From NCBI GenBank assembly GCA_017591395.1, contig WEDG01007594.1, positions 1-64,000 of the forward strand: a stretch of DNA of 64,000 nucleotides. Reading direction: 5' to 3'. The stretch is from Schistocephalus solidus (Eukaryota; Platyhelminthes; Cestoda; Diphyllobothriidea; Diphyllobothriidae). This document shows positions 1 to 9,687 of this stretch, piece after piece. Positions within the stretch are counted from its first letter, which is position 1; every line of letters begins with the position of its first letter. Both the position numbers and the translations under genes were made by a program. A model generated the notes under the pieces. That model did no database searches and was not told where the DNA came from. It worked only from the letters and a program-made list of their open reading frames with translations.

Positions 1-695
1 TTACCATATCGGCAGCTAAATCAGCCAATTCAATGCTGTACGCTATCAAGCGGGCATTTAAATTTTTCGAGGAAGACGGCTTTTTCTAAAAGTCTTCGGT
101 TCGTTTATAAGACCATATCTTGAATATGCGATCCAAGCCAGGTGACCATAGACCCAACAGGACTACAAAATGCTCGAAATGGTGCAACGGTGAGCCACAA
201 AACTAGTAAGAGTTCAAGGTGAACTGCCATGTGAGATTCGTCCAAATAACCTAAATTTTCTATCCTCTGAGTTAGACAGTTGCGCGGGAGACTTGATACA
301 TACCTTCCGTATCGTGCGTTGCATGGATTGCACCCTCCTATGAGATGACTTTTTCCAACTCGCCACTACGAATAATCTCCGAGGTCATTCATTCAAACTA
401 AGTGCCTCCGAGTAAGATTGATGTGAAGATGTATTTTTCACCAACCTGAGGCGATTGTAATGTCCCAGTCAGATGGATGAATTCAATCATCAGCTTGACA
501 TACATATGTTGCAGCCCCAAGAAGACTATGTGACCACTTAGCCTTAACAATATTAGTAAACCACGTATATCTGCCTGCATTCCCTTGACTGTAACTTCTT
601 TACATTGCTTTCTTATTTCTTGCTATTTTTTTATGTAACAAATAGGAGTTTCAGAGGCGTAAGCCTATTTTTCCCTCAAATACACTGAACTGAAC
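1..695 (+). mobile_element. Family A LINE, 3' tail (RT C-terminus and 3' UTR), left palindrome arm
   Basis: The plus strand encodes the broken C-terminal end of a CR1-like LINE ORF2. Recognisable pieces include AIKRAFKFFEEDGF, EYAIQARWP and NNLRGHSFKLSA, which match the same region of the long family A copy (EYAIQAWRPW and HLRGHPFKL at about 7.2-7.5 kb, minus strand). The frame is interrupted by several stops and shifts. A 3' UTR follows with the family's tail pattern, 'aaatagg...cctatttttccctcaa', ending in a short ctgaa/aactg repeat near 690. It is mirrored at 5425-6120. It cannot encode a working product. Confidence 0.75.
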
Positions 696-699
696 TGAA

Positions 700-1290
700 C
701 TAATCGTGAAAATATAATTATGGAGTATTTTTGCTGTGAGGAACGCACATGCCGTCAATAAATTCGTTTTTAACTTTTTCGGATGTTTAACGTGAAACTG
801 ATTGGTCTGATATGTGCTAGGGTGCAACGCGCGCGCAGGTCGATTTTCAAAAAGCTATGTGAAATCTAAAAATTTGAACGTTTTTCAGTTTATACTGTCG
901 TTATTGGCTTTAATTGCAGATAAATGTTTTGCATTTCTAGCCCTTAATCGTATATAATTACCTGTGGTCTTTTCTTTAACAATAGGTTAACCATACAGTC
1001 ACATTATTCACCCGACATAGCCTCATTTCTCGTTCTCAACTTTTAGCGTATTTATTTGTTTCCCTGCTATCTTTATTGGCTAAATTGCTGAGAGTTTTGA
1101 ATTCTCAGTTTTTGACAACCTTTACAGCTTGCTATCCTATAAATCCTCGTAGAAAACTTAGAATTATAGCTAGCTAAGATAGAATTAAGTTGAAATTTCA
1201 TAAATTGTATAACCTGCGTATCCTGCATAGATCTTTCTCTTATTTTCGATGAAAGATGAGAACCAACAAGCTCAATTCGTCGTGGCTTCA
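700..1290 (+). promoter_or_regulatory. Probable 5' UTR/promoter region of family B LINE, left arm
   Basis: This AT-rich stretch lies between the preceding LINE tail and the first family B coding similarity. It holds two imperfect copies of a motif, 'ttattggctttaattgcag' near 900 and 'tttattggctaaattgctg' near 1072, about 172 nt apart. It also has a 'catagcctcat' string near 1017 that recurs upstream of the other family B copy at 14.07 and 14.22 kb. Monomer-like repeats in the 5' UTR of a LINE often act as its internal promoter. Promoter activity here is inference only. The same sequence lies inverted at about 4880-5400. Confidence 0.4.
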
Positions 1291-3080
1291 CATGCGACCA
1301 AAACGTTGCTTTGAATACACCTCGCAGTTTCAACATTGACTCAAATGTACAACACGTAGTTAAAGCTAAAACAGCTAGATCTCGTCCGGTTTTACAGAAC
1401 TGCAATGACTTCATTATGAAGTTTGGATCCATTTTGTCTCATGCTCGGCAATCCTGTTCGATGGTATATCTGGATGTCTGCTCCTCAGGACTGCCAGGCG
1501 TCTCGATTCGCTTGTTCACTCTTGGTCGCCAGCGAGGCTTTTATAGGTACGAAACGCAATCACAATTTTCTCTATGTCGTACACAAACGCCCAGTTGACG
1601 TTGCCATGGACTTCTTTGTACTCGGGTGGTTTTAAATGAGAAATGGTGGAAAGCAAAACGCCTCTGCTTCGCGTAGCAAGCTCTATACCAGTTAAATTGT
1701 TGTCAACATTTGAGGGTTGACTCAATCTTTGCTCAACGAGAAATCGCACTTCTCTCGCTATTCGGAAATGACAAAATGTTTCCTTTGTCGAGATCTTACA
1801 CCAATGGACCGGAAGAAACACGGGTCCTTCTTTATCATCAATTTCTCAACCTTAATATTCATAAGTCTCGGGCTTATTTCCACTAACGTCAATGCAACTG
1901 CTGAATTCATCCTCTCCTCAGATGTCTCAGTTCGGTCCAGCTCACTCAACCTTCTAATCTCGTCTCCCCTCGCGGCCGAATGCTGCAGGTTTCGGGCGCT
2001 TTCAAGCCCGCCCGTAATGTTTGCGACCCCGTCTGAAGCATTTATGCGGTCTAACCCGTCTAATAGCATAGACTGCCAGTTTTCCCCTCTTAAAAACGCG
2101 AATTCTCCAGGCCTCTCGGGAGATTTTCAGCCTTATCGCATAAATAACCTTTCAAATACAAAATCCGCACTCGAAGCTAAATTTGACTGGCTAATCCTCC
2201 ACAAGCATAGCTCATCCCATAACCACTATCGGGTCATCCATTTACCCTCAATTATATCACCTCCAAGGCGGGTTTCGGAGTGATTCGTAAAATCCTAACA
2301 CAGACCAAAAGCAAAGATGGCGCTGATCTCGAGAAAGTGATCGCATACCGCCCTCTCCAACAGGCAAATAACCCTAACCACCGTGTAAACCAGCTCATAT
2401 AAGACCTGACTTTCCAGCATTTTAATTCTTATGGCTGCTTGCCATCTCCCATCAGCCCCTTAATTCCATCTAACTTCCCGTCATTCCGTTTTAATGACTA
2501 ACAGGCATATCCGGTCGTAACCCTATGGTGGTTCGATACCGGGAAAGTTTTATTCCTACACCTTTCAGATATCCTTTATCAGCCTTTTGTTAATGACGTT
2601 CTATATACCAATCGTTATGGCGCAGTTGGCAATTACCCTCCAAGCCGCAATAACTTCCAACTTAATTACCCACCTCCAATTTTTTAAAATTAATAATGAT
2701 AACCCTAATTTGGATACTCCGAACTACTCTAGATGTCATATTACTTAATGTTCAGATCTGGTATAAATAAGATGGCCCAACTTAGAGCCATTGCTTTCGA
2801 GTTAATGCCTGATGTTTTATGTGTAACTGAATCTTGGACCCATCCTTAATTTCAAACTCTTTTCCTTGTCATAGACCCATACGATCTCTACCGTCAAGAG
2901 CCCGCACTAGTAAGCGTGGTGGTGGTTGTCTTCTATATTAAAGCTTCATTTAAGCACTTCCTCTGTTTGATCTAGACGTCACGTCATTCTCTGGTAATTA
3001 CTGCTTCGCATCCATTATCCTGTCGCCCTGGCAAAAGGCTATTCTCGGATGTATTTACTAGCCCGCCTAATTCATCGGAT
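1290..3080 (+). mobile_element. Family B LINE, 5' half (broken ORF1 and start of endonuclease), left arm
   Basis: This is the left-arm copy of the first part of family B. Fragments of ORF1 can be read (SFNIDSNVQHVVKAK, then SRYSEMTKCFLCRDLTPMDR), followed by a Ser/Pro/Asn-rich linker and the first endonuclease block (AQLRAIAFELMPDVLCVTES). Frequent one- or two-base shifts break the frame where the right arm is open. Examples are an extra T in ctcttttcc, and aagagcccgc where the right arm has aagaccgc. The coding sequence stops dead at the palindrome axis at a point equivalent to the Pro-Pro after the Gly-Cys-x-Tyr of the related copy at 15.98 kb. No reverse transcriptase is present. Confidence 0.8.
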
Positions 3081-3097
3081 CCGATGAATTAGGCGGG

Positions 3098-3445
3098 CTA
3101 GTAAATACATCCGAGAATAGCCTTTTGCCAGGGCGACAGGATAATGGATGCGAAGCAGTAATTACCAGAGAATGACGTGACGTCTAGATCAAACGGAAAG
3201 TGCTTAAATGAAGCTTTAATATAGAGAAGACAACCACCACCACGCTTACTAGTGCGGTCTTGACGGTAGAGATCGTATGGGTCTATGACAAGGAAAGAGT
3301 TTGAAATTAAGGGATGGGTCCAAGATTCAGTTACACATAAAACATCAGGCATTAACTCGAAAGCAATGGCTCTAAGTTGGGCCATCTTATTTATAACAGA
3401 TCTAGCATTAAGTAATATGACATCTAGAGTAGTTCGAGTATCCAA
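3098..3445 (-). pseudogene. LINE endonuclease (EEP domain), N-terminal fragment
   Basis: A 115-residue open frame holds the first motifs of a LINE apurinic-like endonuclease. These are LNARSVINK (the Asn motif), then CVTESW with the metal-binding Glu, then a GGGCLLYIK strand. In CR1/Jockey-type LINEs this enzyme nicks the target DNA to prime reverse transcription. The catalytic Asp (GDFN) and His (SDH) blocks are missing because the sequence ends at the palindrome axis. The equivalent intact order is visible at 15.66-16.50 kb. It is certainly partial and inactive as it stands. Confidence 0.85.
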
Positions 3446-3461
3446 ATTAGGGTTATCATTA

Positions 3462-3812
3462 TTAATTTAAAAAAATTGGAGGTGGGTAATTAAGTTGGAA
3501 GTTATTGCGGCTTGGAGGGTAATTGCCAACTGCGCCATAACGATTGGTATATAGAACGTCATTAACAAAAGGCTGAAAGGGATATCTGAAAGGTGTAGGA
3601 ATAAAACTTTCCGGTATCGAACCACCATAGGGGTTACGACCGGGATATGCCTGTTGGTAGTTAAAACGGAATGACGGGAAGTTAGATGGAATTAAGGGGC
3701 TGATGGGAGATGGCAAGCAGCTATAAGAATTAAATGCTGGAAAGTCAGGTCTTATATAGCGGTTTACACGGTTAGGGTTATTTGCCTGTTGGAGAGGGCG
3801 GTATGCGATCAC
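3462..3812 (-). pseudogene. Pro/Asn/Tyr-rich linker between ORF1 and endonuclease of family B LINE
   Basis: This 116-residue open frame has no recognisable fold. It is rich in Pro, Asn, Tyr and Phe (pieces such as PFRYPFQPFVNDVL and NYPPSRNNFQLNYPPP). It sits between the ORF1-like domain (4095-4865) and the endonuclease start (3445), as a comparable Pro-rich stretch does in family C (20.16-20.50 kb). It is probably the flexible junction of ORF1 and ORF2. Whether it belongs to the end of ORF1 or the leader of ORF2 cannot be decided here. Confidence 0.5.
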
Positions 3813-4094
3813 TGAGATCAGCGCTATCTTGCTTTTGGTCTGTGTTAGATTTACGTCCTCCGGAAAACCTGCCTTAGGTGATATAATTGAGGGTAAATGA
3901 TGACCCGTGTGGTTATGGGATGAGCTAGCTTGTGGAGGATTAAATAATTTAAATTTAGCTGATTGCGGATTTTGTATTTGAAGGTTATTTATGCGATAAG
4001 GCTGGGGAAATTTCCCGGAGAGGCCTGGAGAATTGCGTTTAAGAGGGGAAACTGGCAGTCTATGTGCTTTAGACGGGTTAGACGGTATAAATGC

Positions 4095-4865
4095 TTAAGA
4101 CGGGGTCGCAAACATTACAGGCGGGCTGAAAGCACCCGAAATTGCAGTATTCGGCCGCGAGGGAGACGAATTAGAAGGTTGAGTGGAGGGGCTGACCGAA
4201 CTAGACATCTGAGAGGATGAATTAGCAGTTGCATTGACGTTAGTGGAAATAAGCCCAGACTTATGAATATTAGGTTGAGAAATTGATGATAAGAAGGACC
4301 CGTTTCTTCGGTCCATTGGTGTAAGATCTCGACAAAGGAAACATTTTGTCATTTCCGAATAGCGAGAAGTGCGACCTCGTTGAGCAAAGATTGAGTCAAC
4401 CTCAAATGTTGACAACAATTTAACTAGTATAGGAGGATTCTTGCTACGCGAAGAGAGGCGTTTTGCTTCCACTATTTTCTATTTAAAACCACCCGAGTAC
4501 AAGAAGTCCATAGCAACGTCAACTGGGCGTTTGTGTATGGGAGCATTTTTTAGGAGAAAATTGTGATTGCGTTTCTGTCTATAAAAAGCCTCGCTGGCGA
4601 CCAAGTGAACAAGCGAATCGAGACGCCTGCAATCCTGAGAGGGAACATCAGATATGTTACCATCGAACAGATTGCCGAGTATAGACAAAATGGATCCAAA
4701 CTTCATAATGAAGTCATTGCAGTTCTGTAAAGCGGACAGATCTAGCTGTTTAGCTTTAACTACGTGTTGTACATTTGAGTCAATGTTGAAACTGCGAGGT
4801 GTATTCAAGCAACGTTTTGGTCCCGAGGCATGTAGTTTACGACGAATTGAGCTTGTTGGTTTCAT
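4095..4865 (-). pseudogene. Family B LINE ORF1 protein (two open pieces)
   Basis: Two adjoining minus-strand frames (4479-4865 and 4095-4472) cover ORF1. They align by eye with the frame at 14477-14938. Shared blocks are LDLSALQNCNDFIMKFGS versus LDLDALENFNTIMSKYGS, HNFLLKNAP versus FNFLLKNVP, and AKRLSSRSKNPP in both, followed by CFLCRDLTPMDRR versus FICRDKTPMERR. The domain is not one I can name. Its place upstream of the endonuclease suggests the nucleic-acid-binding ORF1p of a LINE. The C-terminal part is Ser-rich. A family C relative lies at 19310-19700. Confidence 0.7.
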
Positions 4866-4879
4866 CTTTCATCGAAAAT

Positions 4880-5424
4880 AAGAGAAAGATCTATGCAGGA
4901 TACGCAGGTTATAATAAATTTATGAAATTTCAACTTAATTCTATCTTAGCGCTTTATAATTCTAAGTTTTCTACGAGGATTTATAGGGATAGCAAGTTGT
5001 AGTTGTCTAAAAACTAGAAATTCAAAACTTTCTCAGCAATTTAGCCAATAAAGATAGCAGGAAACAAATAAATACGCTAAAAGTTGAGAACGAGAAATGA
5101 GGCTATGTCAGGTGAATAATGTGACACTGTATAGTTCAACCTATTGTTAAAGAAAAAGACCGCAGGTAATTATATACGATTAAGGGCTAGAAATGCAAAA
5201 CATTTATCTGCAATTAAGCCAATAACGACAGTATAAACGAAAAAACGTTCAAATTTTAGATTTCACATAGCTTTTGAAAATCGACCTGCGCGCGCTTGCA
5301 CCCTAGCACATAAAAAAATCAGACCAATCAGTTTCACGTTAAACATCCGAAAAGTTAAAAAAACGAATTTATTGACGGCTTGTGCGTTCCTCACAGCAAA
5401 ATACTCCATAATTATATTTTCACG
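4880..5424 (-). promoter_or_regulatory. Probable 5' UTR of family B LINE, right arm
   Basis: This is the inverted copy of 700-1290. It is AT-rich with no coding potential, lies directly upstream (minus strand) of family B ORF1 and carries the same two imperfect monomers. A promoter role is inferred only from position and repetition. Confidence 0.4.
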
Positions 5425-6120
5425 ATTAGTTCAGTTCAGTTCAGTGTATTTGAGGAAAATAGGCTTACGCCTCTGAAATCCCTATTTGTTACATAAAAAT
5501 AGCAAGAATAAGAAGCAATGTAAAGAAGTTACAGTCAAGGGAATGCAGGCAGATATACGTGGTTTACTAATATTTTTAAGGCTAAGTAGTCACATAGTCT
5601 TCTTGGGGCTGCAACATATGTATGTCAAGCTGATGATTGAATTCATCCACAGACTGGGACATTACAATCGCCTCAGGTTGGTGAAAAAATACATCTTCAC
5701 ATCCAATCTTACTTGGGGCACACTTAGTTTGAATGAATGACCTCGGAGATTATTCGTAGTGGCAAGTTGGAAAAAGTCATCTCATAGGAGGGTGCAATCC
5801 ATGCAACGCACGATACGGAAGGTATGTATCAAGTCTCCGCGCAACTGTCTAACTCAGAGGATAGAAATTTAGGTTATTTGGACGAATCTCATATGGCAGT
5901 TCACCTTGAACTCTTACTAGTTTTGTGGCTCACCGTTGCACCATTTCGAGCATTTTGTAGTCCTGTTGGGTCTATGGTCACCTGGCTTGGATCGCATATT
6001 CAAGATATGGTCTTATAAACGAACCGAAGACTTTAGAAAAGCCGTCTTCCTCGAAAAATTTAAATGCCCGCTTGATAGCGTACAGCATTGAATTGGCTGA
6101 TTTAGCTGCCGATATGGTAA
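5425..6120 (-). mobile_element. Family A LINE, 3' tail, right palindrome arm
   Basis: This is the inverted copy of 1-695. The minus strand carries the broken RT C-terminus and a 3' UTR that ends at the ttcagttcagttcag repeat near 5425-5440. The two arms agree in gene content but differ by small indels. The copy ends at 6120, where SINE and (TA)n sequence begins. Confidence 0.75.
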
Positions 6121-6150
6121 ATGTCATGCATACATTATATATATATATAT

Positions 6151-6237
6151 ATTGTTAATGTGGAACCGACAAAGACAACGGAGACCGGAATGGCCATTTC
6201 TGGCTTATTAGCCGTCATCAGCCAGTCATACCCAGTC

Positions 6238-6240
<3 letters not shown>
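6151..6240 (-). mobile_element. SINE body, partial copy without tRNA head
   Basis: On the minus strand this reads from tgactggctgatgacggc through gccagaaatggccattccgg to gtctttgtcggttccaca and then runs into (AT)n. It matches the body of the fuller copy at 6291-6447 almost base for base but lacks the tRNA-like head. Similar bodies lie at 49.55, 49.86 and 61.58 kb. Confidence 0.8.

Positions 6241-6291
<51 letters not shown>
6236..6291. repeat. (TA)n microsatellite
   Basis: A nearly pure run of TA dinucleotides separates two SINE copies. Shorter TA runs occur at 6134-6153, 6450-6480 and 6890-6912. They lie at the ends of SINE and LINE tails and probably grew from the retroposon tails. Confidence 0.95.
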
Positions 6292-6293
<2 letters not shown>

Positions 6294-6447
6294 ATGATGT
6301 GGAACCGACAAAGACAAGGGAGACCGGAATGGCCATTTCTGGCTTATAAGCCGTCATCAGCCAGTCATACCCAATCTCAAATATGGAACACCTGGGATTC
6401 GAACCCGCGACCTTTGGTATTTGAGTCGAATGCTCTACCATATAATG
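6291..6447 (-). mobile_element. tRNA-derived SINE, near full length
   Basis: On the minus strand the element opens with a tRNA-like head. An A-box-like atggtagagcattcg (near 6440) is followed about 35 nt on by a perfect B box, GGTTCGAATCC (near 6390). The body then runs through gactggctgatgacgg and gccagaaatggccattccgg to tttgtcggttccaca, ending in (AT)n. An internal RNA polymerase III promoter of this kind drives SINE transcription, and a partner LINE supplies the copying machinery. No long direct repeats are evident because both flanks are simple sequence. Confidence 0.85.
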
Positions 6448-6481
6448 TCATACATATATTATATATCTATATAATATATAT

Positions 6482-6890
6482 TGGATTGTTGCCTGGACTT
6501 CTCGGACTTCTTTGAATTTGCCGCCACGAACCATCTCCGAGGTCACCCATTGAAACTGCGTGTCCAGCAGGCGAGACTGGATGTGCGCAAGTTCTCCTTC
6601 TCTGTCAGAGTCATTAAACCATGGAATGCCCTCCCTGAAAACGTTGTGATATCACCATCGCTGGAAAGCTTTAAACGGAAACTTGACAGTTTTATGTTCC
6701 AAAACGAGCCTGAGTGATGAGGAATTTATCTTAACCCTCGAGATTCGTGCACCACTTGTCATACTTTACGACCGCCTTTTGTACCTTTGCAACCCACACG
6801 GTTTCTCTGTATACCAAACTTAATTTTACGTTGCAAATAGGGTTCTCAAAGGCCCATGCCTATTTCCCTCAATAAATTGAATTGAATTGA
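6482..6890 (+). mobile_element. Family A LINE, 5'-truncated 3' tail
   Basis: A 78-residue frame (6481-6717) encodes the extreme C-terminus of a CR1-like ORF2, with HLRGHPLKL and VRVIKPWNALPENVV as landmarks. These match HLRGHPFKL and QRVVGAWTGLPDEVV of the copy on the other strand at 7026-7310. A 3' UTR follows with 'aaatagggttctcaaaggcc...cctatttccctcaataaa' and a terminal attga/aattg repeat near 6870-6890. It is arranged tail to tail with the long family A copy beginning at 6912. Severe 5' truncation is typical of LINE insertion. Confidence 0.85.
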
Positions 6891-7025
6891 ATAAATATAT
6901 ATATATAATATATAGTCACTTTATTGAGGGAATTAGGCTTTCGCCCTTGAGTTCCCTATTCATATGCAAAAATGTCAATAGTACAAACGTTTACAGTGAT
7001 AAATCTGACAAATGAAAATGTAGGG

Positions 7026-7310
7026 TCATCGATATATGTGGGCCAGGCACAAGCTGCCACTGCTTACACAATCTTCATTATATTTACAATAGTTTCTCAG
7101 AAAATGAGTATCTAGTTTGAATTTAAATGTGTTAACAGTTTCTGAAAGGACCACCTCGTCAGGGAGTCCGGTCCATGCTCCAACGACCCTCTGCGAAAAG
7201 GCGTTCCGACGGACTTCCGTGTGGACAAACGTCCTCTGCAGTTTAAAGGGATGACCCCGCAGATGTTCCGTCCCAGCCAATTCGAAGAAGTCAGCAAATT
7301 CTAGGCACAC
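7026..7310 (-). pseudogene. Family A LINE ORF2, C-terminal tail
   Basis: This is the last open piece of ORF2. It holds the conserved tail block FADFFELAGTEHLRGHPFKL and GAWTGLPDEVVLSE, found in CR1-like LINE proteins after the RT thumb. It is separated from the RT core (7369-8049) by a frame shift near 7320-7370. It corresponds to the tails at 6481-6717 and, broken, at 1-500. The function of this tail is not known to me. Confidence 0.75.
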
Positions 7311-7368
7311 TCGTGGCCTCTGACAATCCGGTAGGTTTGGATGAGGTCACCACGTAGTTGCCTGTAAT

Positions 7369-8049
7369 TTAGAGGAAACAAATCAAGTTCAACCAGTCTG
7401 GCTTCGTAATGCAGATGACAAAGATTCTTAACCATCTTCGTAGCCTCGCCTGCACTCGTTCCAGTTGTAAGTAATCCTTCTTAAACCACGGTCGCCAGGC
7501 CTGGATGGCATATTCCAAGTAAGATCGAACAAAAACACCGTAGGTTTTTCGGAAGAGTTCCTTATCAATCTGTACAAATCCACGTCTGAGCGCAAATAAG
7601 ACCTGTGTAGCGCGTTTAGCTGCCTTTAAACACTGTGAAGATGGTTTAAGTGAGGAGTTTATTAGAACACCGAGGTCCTTCTGTTCCTCAACAATTGAAA
7701 GGGGCTGCCCATTGAGAATGTATTGGTAGGAATCATCCTCCTCACTGGTCCTTATGGTACGCAGTCTTAGGACCACACACTTCCCAACGTTAAAATTTAA
7801 GAGCCAACGAGCAGACCAGCTGCTAAGACGGTTGAGATCCTCTTGAAGTGCGTGCCTATCGAAATCAGATCTGATGACCCTCCACAATTTAACATCATCT
7901 GAAAACATGATGGCGCTGCAATCCAGGTCGTTGACACAGTCGTTGATGTACACTAAGAAGAGTAACGGCCCTAATACGGAGCCTTGGGGGACACCACTTA
8001 GAACCGGAGTAGGTGTTGACTTCGAGGTATCGACGCACACAGTTTGCAA
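7369..8049 (-). pseudogene. Family A LINE reverse transcriptase, palm C-terminal half and thumb
   Basis: A 226-residue frame contains the RT motif LSGVPQGSVLGPLLFLVYIND, followed by the catalytic loop as FSDDVKLW, then WLLNFNVGKC, KDLGVLI and the thumb segment SYLEYAIQAWRPW. LINEs usually have Y/FADD at the catalytic loop, so this copy carries Ser in place of Ala while keeping both Asp. The upstream palm motifs are in another frame (8106-8624). The enzyme would copy the element's RNA onto nicked chromosomal DNA. Confidence 0.85.
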
Positions 8050-8105
8050 TCTAACCTGTAAGAAAGTCTGCGATCCAGGTCAGCAGCATTCCTCTTATGC
8101 CAATT

Positions 8106-8624
8106 TCAGATAATTTTGTAGATGAGACGTTTGTGTGGGACACTGTCAAACGCCTTCTTGAAATCAGTGTATATGACGTCAACCCTACCATTTTCCTCCA
8201 TTGCACGAGTCCACTGCTCTGTGAAGAGTAATAAACTAGAAAGACAGGAGCGATTCTGTCTGAAGCCATGCTGGAGATCTGAGAGTAATTGGTTTTCCTC
8301 AAGGAATTTCATAGTTGCCTTCTTGATTATTGATTCCATTATTTTACAGCAAATGGAGGTTAGGGTGACAGGCCGATAATTGTTGACATTAGATCGAGCA
8401 CCACTCTTGTATATGGGGTATATATTTGCTGCCTTCCATTCGGATGGCAGTTTCCCGGATTCAGTTGACGAATTAAATATATGCTCTCGTGGTTTGCACA
8501 GTTCGCTGGCCAGTTCTTTCAAGAACTTGGCCGGTATATCGTCCGGATCAGATGACTTCGCTTCTTTCAGATTTCGCAGTTCTCGTTCCACGAGAGGTTC
8601 CTGGAAGAGTATATATTCAAGCAC
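8106..8624 (-). pseudogene. Family A LINE reverse transcriptase, fingers and palm N-terminal half
   Basis: This frame carries the early RT blocks in order. They are the KEAKSSDPDDIPAKFL entry motif (usually G-PDGIP), WKAANIYPIYKSG, NNYRPVTLTSICCKIMES, QHGFRQNRSCLSSLL and motif A, TDFKKAFDSVPH, with a catalytic Asp. The first motif reads DPDD where related elements have GPDG, suggesting mutation. It links to the preceding endonuclease through broken sequence at 8625-8940, which still shows ILFHYINS of the connector. Confidence 0.85.
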
Positions 8625-8940
8625 TGGACCGGCTTCTATAACAGCACTGTTGACGTGGTCAAGCTGAATTTCCGGTTCTCTAGTGAATACCGAGGCAAAA
8701 ATAGACCTAAGTTCTCGGCCTTGTCACAATTTTCAACGACTTCAACACCATTCCCATCCATGAGTACTGCTACTGGGTCCTTGTTTTTAGTCGACTATTG
8801 ATATAATGGAATAAAATTTTTGGTTTATATTCAGCCTGTTGAATAATTCTTGATTCATAGTTCTTCCTTGCCTGACGAATCATTTTTTTGACAGAATTTC
8901 TTTGATGACGAAATTATTTGAGATGCTCTGCTGACCCTGT

Positions 8941-9687
8941 TTACCTGAATACCTTCCATTTTTTATTCTTCTTCTTTAGCTGCCTGTTAAGTTCTCTTGT
9001 TAACCAGGCGGGGCGACTATTCTTTTTTTGCACCTTCACTGGACAAAAGCGTTCAATCAGATCGAGTGAGACTGTCTTAAATGATCGCCAGTCATCCTCT
9101 GGATTCCCTTTAATCAAACAATCCCATCTCATAGACATCAGTTTTTTCCTCATCACGTTAAAATCAGCCTTCCATATATTTCGCTTGCATTCCGTTCCAT
9201 TCTGGCGCTGAGAATAAAGTGAGTTATCCCACATCAGCTTACTATGGTCACTCTTACCGAGGGGTGCAATAGAATACACTTCATAAATGCTAGAGAAGTC
9301 CTTCGTAAATACTAGGTCCAGGCAATTTGCTCTCTGGTTCTCTCTCAATCTCGTTGGTATGTTAACCTTCTGTACCAGAGGTTGGTCGAGAGTGAGATCC
9401 ATTAGCTTGTGGCCGAAGGAAGTTGGTGCACCATCAACTGTCAGATTTACCCAGTCTACTATAGGTGCATTGAAATCTCCAGCAATAAGCACATCCTGGT
9501 GACTTGCTACTTCCTTGAGCAAATGGAGGAGGGACTCATCAGGTGCACTTGGAATGTTCAATGGTCTGTAGATCGTCAAGAATTGTAGGTTCTGTGAACA
9601 ATCCTTTTTAATCTTTATCCAGAGAAATTCATATTCAAGGAAGATGGAGTGCGCTCGTTCGACTGCCGAGATTCCTGTCAACGACAT
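8941..9687 (-). pseudogene. Family A LINE endonuclease, C-terminal two thirds
   Basis: The 248-residue frame includes LIAGDFNAPIVDW, with the catalytic Asp and Asn of the EEP fold, and GKSDHSKL, with the catalytic His. A Lys/Arg-rich linker toward the RT follows (WLTRELNRQLKKKNKKWK). The upstream piece (9635-10066) stops after TRDVV and this piece restarts at an AERTH-like position. The segment that should hold the T-E-S-W glutamate and the G-G-G strand is therefore deleted, and the nuclease is predicted to be inactive. Confidence 0.85.

Larger units (their letters stand above)
3081..4880 (-). mobile_element. Family B LINE, 5' half, right palindrome arm
   Basis: This is the mirror copy of 1290-3080 and the better preserved of the two. 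From high to low coordinates it encodes ORF1 in two open pieces, a low-complexity Pro/Asn/Tyr linker, and the N-terminal third of an EEP (exonuclease-endonuclease-phosphatase) domain. It is cut at the axis before the aspartate-histidine half of the nuclease and before the reverse transcriptase, so it cannot retrotranspose. The nearest relative in the window is the fuller copy at 14.0-18.9 kb. Confidence 0.85.
1..6120. repeat. Giant spacer-less inverted repeat (palindrome)
   Basis: Bases 1-3080 read as the reverse complement of 3081-6120. The axis is between 3080 and 3081, inside the self-complementary string ttcatcggatccgatgaa, with no spacer. The first bases of the window (ttaccatatcggcag) return inverted at the end (ctgccgatatggtaa, to 6120), so the left arm may continue upstream of the window. 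The arms are 3080 and 3040 nt, and the 40-nt net difference comes from many scattered 1-5 nt indels, for example cccatccttaat versus cccatcccttaat. The axis falls within the endonuclease codons of a LINE, not at a transposon end, so this is not a pair of terminal inverted repeats. It is either a recent inverted duplication or a fold-back sequencing or assembly artefact. Confidence 0.95.

Noticed and set aside
1..6120. Palindrome as terminal inverted repeats of a giant DNA transposon
   Set aside because: There is no spacer or internal gene, the axis cuts a LINE coding sequence, and no target duplication can be seen.
6135..6441. Short open frames with repeated Ile-Tyr runs
   Set aside because: They are translations of (TA)n and of the SINE body.
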